NCBI GenBank assembly: GCA_017405965.1
Contig: JAFQZK010000035.1
Coordinates: 118,303 to 182,302 of the forward strand
From: Muribaculaceae bacterium
Lineage (GTDB): Bacteria; Bacteroidota; Bacteroidia; Bacteroidales; Muribaculaceae
DNA length: 64,000 nt
Reading direction: 5' to 3'
The translations under genes and the position numbers were made by a program. The notes beneath the pieces were generated by a model. The model saw only the letters and a program-made list of their open reading frames with translations, did no database searches and was not told where the DNA came from. Below are positions 52,736-60,511 of this stretch, piece after piece. Within the stretch, counting starts at the first letter, position 1. The number at the start of each line of letters is the position of its first letter.

Positions 52736-52808
52736 GGGACCGAAGTGACTGGTGGCAACCCAACAGAGGAGGCTTCTTAAAAACCGGTTCTTCAACTGAT
52801 TGAGTCCC
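52736..52808 (+). promoter_or_regulatory. Possible structured leader of recJ
   Basis: GGGAC at 52736-52740 can pair with GTCCC at 52804-52808, enclosing GAAG (52742-52745) / CTTC (52773-52776) and a small hairpin GGT-GGCA-ACC (52751-52760). It fits no riboswitch family that I know. The helices are short, so this is a weak call. Confidence 0.3.
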
Positions 52809-52889
52809 AGCTAAATATATATCTTCTCCACTTGCTCATTGCTCCGCGGTAATGAGCCCCTGTTCTTGTATATTAAAAAAACTAACATA

Positions 52890-54647
52890 ATGATAAGTAA
52901 ATGGAATTACTTACCTCTAACATCCGACGAACGCATTGCCGAGGAGCAGCTGGCGGCCCAGTTCCCCAACTGCCCCGCCATCGCTCGGCTGTTGGTGCTC
53001 AGGGGCTTGAAGACCGCGGACGAAGTTCACGACTTCCTGTACCCGTCACTCCAGCAGCTGCACGATCCGTTCTTGATGAAGAACATGGACAAGGCAGTGG
53101 CCAGGCTCAATCAGGCGTTAGGGGCCAAAGAGAAGATCATGGTGTACGGAGACTACGACGTGGATGGTACCACGGCAGTAGCGCTCGTCTATAAGTATCT
53201 TCAGAACATTTACTCCGATCTGGTGTACTATATCCCGACACGCGACGACGACGGGTATGGTATTTCGCTGCAAAGCATCGACTACGCTGAATCAATCGGA
53301 GTGAGTCTCGTTATTGTACTCGACTGCGGTATCAAGGCAGTTGACGAAATCGCCTATGCCAAGGAGAAAGGCATAGACTTCATTGTGTGTGACCATCATG
53401 TCCCTGACGACATCCTGCCCGACGCGGCGGCGATTCTCAATCCCAAGCAGGTCGATGACAACTACCCCTACAAGGGACTGTCGGGCTGCGGTGTGGGTTT
53501 CAAGTTCATGCAAGCGTTCTCCAAGAGCAACGGCCTGGGATCGATGTACAATCTCGATGCCATGCTCGACTTGGTGGCCGTGAGCATTGCGGCCGACATC
53601 GTGCCCCTCACCGGTGAGAACAGGGTGATGATGTTCTACGGCTTGCGGCGCTTGAACAACAACCCCAATGTGGGCTTGCGCAGCATCATCCGCACCTGTG
53701 GACTCAATCGTCACGAACTCACCATCAATGACATCATCTTCAAGATAGGTCCCCGCATCAATGCGTCGGGACGCATGGAGTCGGGCCAAGAGTCGGTCGA
53801 GTTGCTGGTATCGCGCAATATGCAGAGCGCCATGGAGATTTCCAAGCGCATCGACCAGTACAACAGCAACCGCAAGGAGTTGGACAGCCAGGTGACCATC
53901 GAGGCCAACGAGATCATTGACCGTCATGCTCAGGTGCTTGACGGCAAGAAACCCATCGTCATCTATGACCGCAACTGGCACAAGGGCGTGATCGGCATTG
54001 TGGCTGCACGCTTGGCCGAGTTGTATTTCAGGCCGTCAGTCGTGTTGACCTATTATGCCGACGGCATTGCCACCGGCTCGTCACGTTCGGTGCGCGGCTT
54101 TGATGTCTATACCGCCATCAAGTCCTGCCGTGACCTGCTGGAGACTTTCGGCGGTCACACCAATGCTGTGGGACTCTCCATCAAGGAAGAGAACATTCCC
54201 GAATTCCGCCGTCGTCTCACCGCCTATGTCGAGGAACACATTCACGACGAACAGGTGACTCCGGCAATGGATATCGACTGCGAAATCAAGTTCACCGACA
54301 TCAACGGTGCCTTCTTGCGCTACCTGCGCATGCTCAATCCCTATGGCCCGGGTAACAGCAAGCCGCTGTTCGTGACGCGCAAGGTGTATGATGCAGGCAC
54401 GAGCAAGGTGGTGGGCAAGAAAATGGAGCACATCAAGCTCGATCTCAAGGACGAGGACGGCAATACGATGAACAATGCCATCGCCTTTGGCATGGCGGGC
54501 TTTAATGACGCACTCAAGGCAGGCAAGCCTGTGGACATCTGCTACACGATCGAGGAGACTCGTCATCGCACCAGTTCCACAGTGCAACTCATGGTGAAGG
54601 CAATAAAACTGCACGACGATGCCGAACCAGGTCAGGCCGATTCTTGA
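52890..54647 (+). CDS. recJ: Single-stranded-DNA-specific exonuclease RecJ
   Basis: 5'-3' single-strand exonuclease of 585 residues, active in recombination and repair. DHH-family motifs are present: VYGDYDVDGTTAVALV, VCDHHVPDDILPDA, VSIAADIVPLTGENR and the DHHA1-type GFDVYTAIKSCRDLLETFGG with HTNAVGLSI. An OB-fold region follows (about 460-580, MDIDCEIKFTDINGAFL). The start is ATG 52890; the longer frame from 52839 lacks homology. recQ starts inside the last 29 bases, so the two are translationally coupled, in line with the joint work of RecJ and RecQ. Confidence 0.95.
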   Translation: MISKWNYLPLTSDERIAEEQLAAQFPNCPAIARLLVLRGLKTADEVHDFLYPSLQQLHDPFLMKNMDKAVARLNQALGAKEKIMVYGDYDVDGTTAVALVYKYLQNIYSDLVYYIPTRDDDGYGISLQSIDYAESIGVSLVIVLDCGIKAVDEIAYAKEKGIDFIVCDHHVPDDILPDAAAILNPKQVDDNYPYKGLSGCGVGFKFMQAFSKSNGLGSMYNLDAMLDLVAVSIAADIVPLTGENRVMMFYGLRRLNNNPNVGLRSIIRTCGLNRHELTINDIIFKIGPRINASGRMESGQESVELLVSRNMQSAMEISKRIDQYNSNRKELDSQVTIEANEIIDRHAQVLDGKKPIVIYDRNWHKGVIGIVAARLAELYFRPSVVLTYYADGIATGSSRSVRGFDVYTAIKSCRDLLETFGGHTNAVGLSIKEENIPEFRRRLTAYVEEHIHDEQVTPAMDIDCEIKFTDINGAFLRYLRMLNPYGPGNSKPLFVTRKVYDAGTSKVVGKKMEHIKLDLKDEDGNTMNNAIAFGMAGFNDALKAGKPVDICYTIEETRHRTSSTVQLMVKAIKLHDDAEPGQADS

Positions 54648-56529
54648 TGTCCTCAAGAAGTACTGGGGCTATGATGCCTTCAGGCCACTGCAGCAGGATA
54701 TCATCGAGTCGGTTCTTGACGGACGCGACACGCTGGGCTTAATGCCCACGGGTGGAGGCAAATCCATCACTTTTCAGGTTCCCACAATGGCCATCGATGG
54801 CATGGCCCTTGTCGTTACACCCATCATCTCGCTGATGAAGGATCAGGTGGACAGGTTGCGCGCCCTGCGCATCAAGGCCACCTATCTTTATGCCGGGCTT
54901 ACCCGTGCCGAGGTGAACCGCACCTACGAGAAATGCCTCTACGGCAACTGCAAGTTCTTGTATGTCTCTCCCGAACGCCTTCAGTCTCAATCTTTTCTCG
55001 AACACCTGCGCCAGATGCCTGTCAAACTCATCGTCGTCGATGAGGCGCATTGCATCTCGCAGTGGGGTTATGACTTCAGACCGTCATTCTTGAGGATTGC
55101 CCAGATACGCAAGTTCTTTCCCGATGCACCGGTGCTGGCGCTGACAGCGACGGCGACTCCTGTCGTTGTCGAGGACATCCAGCGCTGTCTCGAATTCAAG
55201 CAGCCCAATGTGCTCTCGATGAGTTTTGCGCGCAGCAACCTCTCTTATGTCGTGCGCCAGACCGAGGAAAAACTCACCGAACTCATCCATATCCTGCGCT
55301 CGGTGCCCGGCACCGCCATCGTGTATGTGCGGTCGCGCAAGCGCACCAAGCAAATCAGTGATGAACTCAACCGTGCCGGCATTCATGCCGATTATTACCA
55401 TGCGGGCCTGTATGTCGAAGACAAGGAGGATAAGCAGAACAAGTGGACCAGCGACGAGTGTCGCGTGATGGTGGCAACCAATGCCTTCGGTATGGGCATC
55501 GACAAGCCTGACGTCAGACTCGTGGTCCATGTCGATATCCCCAATTCACTCGAGGAGTACTATCAGGAAGCGGGCAGGGCAGGGCGCGACGGTGGCCGTT
55601 CCTATGCCGTATTGCTGGTTAAACACACCGACCAGCGCACCCTGCGGCGCCACATCACCGAGGCGTTTCCCGAGAAGGACTTCATCCGTCGTGTCTATGA
55701 GTTGGTGGGCAATTTCCTTGACGTGAGTGTGGGTGACGGCTTCCAGCGGATGTATGACTTCAATTTCAACCTCTTCTGCCGCACCTATGACTTGCCTGTC
55801 TTGCCGACGCACAACGCTTTGAAGATCCTCACTCAAGCCGGATATATTGAATTTGTCGAGGAAATCGAGACCCAGTCCCGCGTGATGATACTGGCCCGAA
55901 AGGAGCAGCTCTATGACTTGAACACGGTGACTCCAGGGGCCGACCAGGTGCTGCAGTCTATCCTCAGGCTCTACACGGGCTTGTTTGCCGACTATGTGTT
56001 CATCAACGAGGACGTCATCGCTTTCCGCACCGGCCTGAACCAAGAGACAATCTACAATTCCTTGCTCGAACTCTCTCGCATGCACGTGCTCCATTATGTG
56101 CCGCGCAAGCGTACACCTTATATAATTTACACGACCTCACGCGAGGAACCCAAGTATGTTCTTATTCCGCGCGCTGTCTATGAAGAGCTGAGGCAGCGAA
56201 TGAGCGAACGCGTCGAGGCCACCATCAACTATGCCTATAGTGACACAGGCTGCCGCGAGCGCATGTTGTTGGGCTACTTCGGTGAGCACTCAGCCGATGA
56301 CTGCGGTCATTGCGACCTGTGCATTGACCGCCGCAAGCGCGGTGACCACGTCCCCGATGATGTCCAGCAGGGCATCCTGTATATGGCCGGCTTGCGGCCC
56401 CGCCGTCTGGAGGAGTTTCTCAACACCCTCTCGTTCCCCCGTGATGAGGTGATATCGATGCTCTCGTTCCTGGTCGATGAGGGCTTTATCGAGCACCTCG
56501 ACGATGACACCTACCAAACACGCAAATAA
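54619..56529 (+). CDS. recQ: ATP-dependent DNA helicase RecQ
   Basis: 3'-5' helicase of 636 residues. Motif I is LMPTGGGKSITFQVP (about residue 40), motif II DEAHCISQWGYDFRPS (about 140), and motif VI is in QEAGRAGRDGG. The RQC domain follows with the zinc site C-x17-C-x2-C-type GCRERMLLGYFGE...CGHCDLC and a winged-helix segment. The C-terminus, about 50 residues (GLRPRRLEEFLNTLSFPRDE), does not look like a full HRDC domain. It overlaps recJ by 29 bases. A hairpin-rich spacer follows. RecQ and topoisomerase III, encoded 4.7 kb upstream, cooperate in other bacteria. Confidence 0.95.
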   Translation: MPNQVRPILDVLKKYWGYDAFRPLQQDIIESVLDGRDTLGLMPTGGGKSITFQVPTMAIDGMALVVTPIISLMKDQVDRLRALRIKATYLYAGLTRAEVNRTYEKCLYGNCKFLYVSPERLQSQSFLEHLRQMPVKLIVVDEAHCISQWGYDFRPSFLRIAQIRKFFPDAPVLALTATATPVVVEDIQRCLEFKQPNVLSMSFARSNLSYVVRQTEEKLTELIHILRSVPGTAIVYVRSRKRTKQISDELNRAGIHADYYHAGLYVEDKEDKQNKWTSDECRVMVATNAFGMGIDKPDVRLVVHVDIPNSLEEYYQEAGRAGRDGGRSYAVLLVKHTDQRTLRRHITEAFPEKDFIRRVYELVGNFLDVSVGDGFQRMYDFNFNLFCRTYDLPVLPTHNALKILTQAGYIEFVEEIETQSRVMILARKEQLYDLNTVTPGADQVLQSILRLYTGLFADYVFINEDVIAFRTGLNQETIYNSLLELSRMHVLHYVPRKRTPYIIYTTSREEPKYVLIPRAVYEELRQRMSERVEATINYAYSDTGCRERMLLGYFGEHSADDCGHCDLCIDRRKRGDHVPDDVQQGILYMAGLRPRRLEEFLNTLSFPRDEVISMLSFLVDEGFIEHLDDDTYQTRK

Positions 56530-56552
56530 CGTGCTTTTTTGACGAAAACAAA

Positions 56553-56603
56553 GTGCTGATATTCAGCACCTCCCCTTAGTTAGGAGAGGTGGCGCGGAGC
56601 GCC
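56553..56603. repeat. Three adjacent compact hairpins
   Basis: GTGCTGA tat TCAGCAC (56553-56569), CCTCCCCT / AGGAGAGG with a 5-base loop and one mismatch (56569-56589), and GGCGC gga GCGCC (56591-56603). They follow each other almost without gap after recQ. The first resembles the start of the nested element at 3.26 kb (AAGTGTTGATGTTCA). Confidence 0.65.
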
Positions 56604-56756
56604 GGAGGAGTATGTTGCACCATTATAACCTGTGTATCTCGTAGCAGCAGCGCCCCCGCCCTAACGGACACCCCATCTTGACCAAGAGGGGGAATAGCTA
56701 ACGCATTGATTGACTGATAGTATTCCAATCGAACTCCTAAATAAGTATCGACAATC

Positions 56757-56799
56757 GAAAAAACAAGGAGCGGCCCCTTGACGGAGTCGCTCCTATTGT
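56757..56799 (-). terminator. Terminator of the 1106-residue protein gene
   Basis: On the minus strand: stem AACAATAGGAGCG / CGCTCCTTGTT (one bulged base) followed by a run of T, 22 bases past the stop. Confidence 0.85.
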
Positions 56800-56820
56800 T
56801 GTTGATGTCGTAATGTCTAA

Positions 56821-59800
56821 TTACTTGATCACCTTAACGGCGCTGTGGCTACCGTCGGTGTAAGTGGTGACAACGATGGTCAGACCGTTGGCCTCCTTCA
56901 TCTCCTGGCCCATGATGTTGTAGTAGCGAACGCCAGCGACAACCTTGTTGGTGTCGTTGATGAGCTCATCAACATTACCACCCTTCTTGGTCAGGCGGTA
57001 AACGCTCATGTGGCCACCGGGATAGTACTGATAGATGGTCACGCCAGCTTCGTCAACCTCGGCATTGAGCCAGTTGCACTGGAAGCCGTTGGCATTGGCG
57101 GTAACGCTCGAGGGAACAGTTACGATGGGTGCCTCGGCACCTGCCTCAGCTACAGCAAAGCCGTCCTGATAGTTGGGCTCCTGCGGATAAACGAACAGCT
57201 CCTTACCGTCCCAAACGAACGGGAATGCACCGTTGCAAGCACCCTTGCCGGGCAAAGTCAGAGCGGTGGCTACGAAGCTGTCACCGTCAACAGCCAGCTT
57301 AGCGGGAGCAGCGTTGCGGGTTACATACAGGAGAGCATCCTCACCGGCCAGATCCTTATAGTAGTTGATCACGGTCGAGGTGGTGGGAGTCACTCCGTCA
57401 CAAGGAGCAGCAAAGCAGTCGTCGGTGCTTACTTCGCCATCAACGATGGAGAACATGGAAACACCGTTGGTAGTTGCACCGGTCAGGAAGAGCATACCGT
57501 TCTCCATGAGGTTACCCTGAGCGAAGCCCAGGAAGTCGCAGCGACCCTCAATACCGCACTCGGTGGGAACAGCGTATTCCTTCATCTCGTTGGTCTCAGG
57601 ATTGATGACCTTGATGGTGGCCTCCTCCCATGCACCGGGGAAGGCTGCGTTGCTGATCACCAGGTTACCGGCCTCGTCGCGAGCGATACCGCAGTTGGCG
57701 CCGCCGGGATAGGTGGTGTTGGTCAAGCCGTTCTTGCCGATAACCAGAACGGTCTGGTCGGCCTTGTTGTTCACATAGAACTTGCTGTTCATACCGAAGC
57801 CCTGACGAACGTCGTTGGTGGGCATGAACGAGAGGTCAGTAACCTCCCAAACCTTCTCGATCACGTAGCCGTTCTCGCCAGCGGGCTTAGCGGGGATAGT
57901 GATCTCGAGCGTAGCGGGCTCGCTGACTTGCTTGCCCTCGCCCTGTGCAGTTGCAGTTACAACGATGGTAACTTCCTCGTCGCCGAACGGATAGGTGTAA
58001 GGATTCTCAACTTCCTCACCGTTGATGTACAGGTGAACCTCGCCTTCACCGGTTGCGGTGATGACAACGCCCTCGTCAGTCACCTCGTAGGTGATGGTGG
58101 GAGCAACGGTTACCTCAGGCTCCGACTCGTTCTTGGTCAGACGGTAAACGGTCATGTGGCCGCCGGGATAGTACTGATAGATGGTAACACCAAGGGCGTC
58201 AACCTCGGCATTGAGCCAGTTCGAGGTGAAGCCATTGCCGTTAGCAGCAACAGTCGATTCAACTTCCACAATGGGCTCCTCGGCATTAGCCTCGGCGATA
58301 GCGAAACCATTCTGGTAGTTGGGCAGGGTGGGATATACAACGAATTCCTTCTCGTCCCAAACGAATGCAAACGCACCGTTGCAAGCGCCCTTGTTGGGCA
58401 GGGTGAATGCGGTGGCTTCCATCTCGTTAAGCATGATCTTGGCAGGAGCAGCGTTGCGGGTTACATACAGCAGAGCATCCTCATCGTTCAGATCCTTGAA
58501 GTAGTTGATCACGGTCGAGGTGCTGGGAGTAAGTCCGTCGCAAGGAGCTACATAGCAATCGTCGGTGCTAACTTCGCCACCGGCGATGGTCATGATGGAA
58601 ATGCCGCTGTTGGTGGCACCGGTCAGGTAGAGAACACCGTCCTCCATGAGGTTGCCCTGAGCGAAGCCCAGGAAGTCACAACGTCCATCGATACCGCACT
58701 CGGCGGGAACAGCATATTCCTTCATCTCGTTGGTCTCGGGGTTGATGACCTTGATGGTGGCCTCTTCCCAAGTGCCGGGGAAGGCAGCGTTGCTGATCAC
58801 CAGGTTACCGGCCTCGTCGCGGGTGATACCGCAGTTGGCGCCGCCGGGATAGGTGGTGTTGGTCAAGCCATTCTTGCCGATAACCAGCACGGTCTGGTCA
58901 GCCTTGTTGTTCACATAGAACTTGCTCTTCATACCGAAGCCCTGACGAACGTCGTTGGTGGGCATGAAGGTAACGTCGTCAACCGACCAAACTTTCTCAA
59001 ACTTATAGGGAGAAACTTCGCCGCCTGTGATGACCATTTTCTTTTCATCAAGGTTGATGGTGATTTCATAGTTGCCGGCGAGAACTCTGAAGCTCTCGGT
59101 ATTATAGCTATAGATGGGCAACTCTTGGCCCATAAGTTCCGGAGTGATAGTTAAACCATCTGATCCTGAGCCAAAGCGGTAATCATGGATGCCGTCCCAA
59201 TCACCGCTGTTTTCGGAGAGTTTGGTTGTGAACGAGAAGTAGCTGTAGCCGACGCCATTCTCGTCCATGCTCTCACCAATGGTAGTGATGCTGGCCGTAA
59301 AGATGTTTTGATCTTCAGTTTCCATCTTGACACCTACGCTGGGATCCCATGCGTTGCCGTTAACTTCGCCCAAAATGAACAAATCTCCGGTGCGGGGGTC
59401 AACAGGCGGGTCAATTGATCCCTTCTTCAACAACGCGCAGTCTACAGTGGCGGTTACTGAATCAAAGGTGATGGTGATGTCATAGGCGGCACTCTCAGGA
59501 ATGGGAACAACGAAGTTTTCATTGGGCCAAGCCTCGTCCCAGCTATGGTTGGCTGCAACCTTGAAGGCCAGTTCTGTGCCCTCAGCCAGTTCGCAATCAT
59601 ATTTCTGGAGTTTGAAAGTGCCATCGGGCTGTTTCATCATGTCGTTATCGGTGTTAGCGGGATCCCACTCTGAACCAAATACCGAAGCGGGCGCGCCTGC
59701 AACAGTGTAAGAAGTGATGGGAATCTCGTCAACTTTACCGCTGATCATGAATTTCGAGATTGCGGGGATGAAGGTAATGGTGTATACTTCACCAGAACCT

Positions 59801-60141
59801 GTGAACTTGTAAGCACCATGGTCGCCGCCCGACTTCTGGGTGGTAACCCATTCGCCGGCAGTAATGGTCTCATCACCGCCTGTGGGACCGATGCGCATCG
59901 TGTTGTTGAACGTGGTCCAGTCGTTAGCTTCGGCAAGACCATCGGCCATCACAAACCAGATAGCACCATTGATGGTGCCCTGGAAGGTGAATTCGCCGTT
60001 TCCATTGTTGTCGGTAAGCTCAACACCGTCGGCGGGATTCCATCCATTGCCGAAGGGAGGATTACCGACCAGATAGTATGCAGCCTGTGATGTAAAGGCT
60101 AGCATGACCATCATTGTCAAAAGAGTAAAGACTTTTTTCAT
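56821..60141 (-). CDS. Large secreted protein with SusF-like modules, duplicated domain and T9SS-like tail
   Basis: Exported protein of 1106 residues. Signal peptide MKKVFTLLTMMVMLAFTSQAA. Then two or three SusE/SusF-like beta modules (about 20-370: YLVGNPPFGNGWNPADGVE, LFILGEVNGNAWDPSVGVK). A domain of about 295 residues occurs twice, near 378-674 and 760-1051; both copies contain MPTNDVRQGFGM, YVNNKADQTVLVIGKNGLTN and YQYYPGGHMTVYRLTK or a near-identical form. An Ig-like linker (about 680-755) separates them. The tail, GVRYYNIMGQEMKEANGLTI and VVTTYTDGSHSAVKVIK, resembles T9SS type A sorting signals and recurs in the gene at the window end. The duplicated domain is not one I recognise; its repeat pattern suggests a beta propeller. 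Surface glycan or adhesin role is inference. Confidence 0.82.
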   Translation of the reverse strand: MKKVFTLLTMMVMLAFTSQAAYYLVGNPPFGNGWNPADGVELTDNNGNGEFTFQGTINGAIWFVMADGLAEANDWTTFNNTMRIGPTGGDETITAGEWVTTQKSGGDHGAYKFTGSGEVYTITFIPAISKFMISGKVDEIPITSYTVAGAPASVFGSEWDPANTDNDMMKQPDGTFKLQKYDCELAEGTELAFKVAANHSWDEAWPNENFVVPIPESAAYDITITFDSVTATVDCALLKKGSIDPPVDPRTGDLFILGEVNGNAWDPSVGVKMETEDQNIFTASITTIGESMDENGVGYSYFSFTTKLSENSGDWDGIHDYRFGSGSDGLTITPELMGQELPIYSYNTESFRVLAGNYEITINLDEKKMVITGGEVSPYKFEKVWSVDDVTFMPTNDVRQGFGMKSKFYVNNKADQTVLVIGKNGLTNTTYPGGANCGITRDEAGNLVISNAAFPGTWEEATIKVINPETNEMKEYAVPAECGIDGRCDFLGFAQGNLMEDGVLYLTGATNSGISIMTIAGGEVSTDDCYVAPCDGLTPSTSTVINYFKDLNDEDALLYVTRNAAPAKIMLNEMEATAFTLPNKGACNGAFAFVWDEKEFVVYPTLPNYQNGFAIAEANAEEPIVEVESTVAANGNGFTSNWLNAEVDALGVTIYQYYPGGHMTVYRLTKNESEPEVTVAPTITYEVTDEGVVITATGEGEVHLYINGEEVENPYTYPFGDEEVTIVVTATAQGEGKQVSEPATLEITIPAKPAGENGYVIEKVWEVTDLSFMPTNDVRQGFGMNSKFYVNNKADQTVLVIGKNGLTNTTYPGGANCGIARDEAGNLVISNAAFPGAWEEATIKVINPETNEMKEYAVPTECGIEGRCDFLGFAQGNLMENGMLFLTGATTNGVSMFSIVDGEVSTDDCFAAPCDGVTPTTSTVINYYKDLAGEDALLYVTRNAAPAKLAVDGDSFVATALTLPGKGACNGAFPFVWDGKELFVYPQEPNYQDGFAVAEAGAEAPIVTVPSSVTANANGFQCNWLNAEVDEAGVTIYQYYPGGHMSVYRLTKKGGNVDELINDTNKVVAGVRYYNIMGQEMKEANGLTIVVTTYTDGSHSAVKVIK

Positions 60142-60249
60142 AGAAATGAATTAATTTGTTAAACAATACTAAATGAAAATATAAATCTTAATTTATCAAA
60201 TTCAAACCCATTATCAGTCAACACCGTTAAGATGTGGCAATAGTTATTG

Positions 60250-60280
60250 CAAAGGTAGAAAAGTTATTTTTATTTTACAA
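60250..60280 (-). promoter_or_regulatory. Promoter of the 1106-residue protein gene
   Basis: On the minus strand: TTG (60280-60278), 20 bases, TACCTTTG (60257-60250). The predicted leader is about 100 bases. Confidence 0.65.
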
Positions 60281-60446
60281 GCGAACAATGAAATTATTTC
60301 ACATGTTTACTTTTTTCGTTCACTTTTTTGTCACACGAATTGAACAAAAAAGCCAATATCAGCTCTGTAATGGTCGAGAAAGGATTTCATCGGGCAATTT
60401 TTTTTAAAATTATTCACAGAATCGGCCAATGTCGGGAAAATAGTTG

Positions 60447-60454
60447 TAATTTTG
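60447..60454 (+). promoter_or_regulatory. -7 element of korA
   Basis: TAATTTTG, 57 bases before ATG 60512; the -33 box is unclear. Confidence 0.5.
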
Positions 60455-60511
60455 CAGCGTTTTTAAAAAGGCGTAATTCAAACAAGAACTGTTTCATTAT
60501 TTTCAGTAAAA

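Larger units (their letters stand above)
52370..52889. other. 520-base spacer between tRNA-Cys and recJ
   Basis: It holds the tRNA terminator (52380-52411), about 280 bases with nothing that I recognise, the recJ promoter (52692-52722) and a 160-base leader that may fold (52736-52808). Confidence 0.6.
56530..56820. other. 291-base convergent spacer with hairpins
   Basis: Compact hairpins at 56553-56603 (listed separately) and the terminator of the minus-strand gene at 56757-56799. The centre (about 56610-56750) shows nothing I can name. Confidence 0.6.
60142..60511. other. 370-base divergent spacer before korA
   Basis: AT-rich. It contains the minus-strand promoter at 60250-60280 and a plus-strand -7 box at 60447-60454 for korA. 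Nothing else is recognised. Confidence 0.6.

Noticed and set aside
52736-52770. SAM-type riboswitch in the recJ leader (GACTGG...GGCAACC)
   Set aside because: Only a short resemblance; the four-helix junction and other core bases are absent and recJ is not a methionine gene.
52547-52795. 82-codon minus-strand frame in the tRNA-recJ spacer
   Set aside because: It covers the strong recJ promoter and shows no conserved motif.
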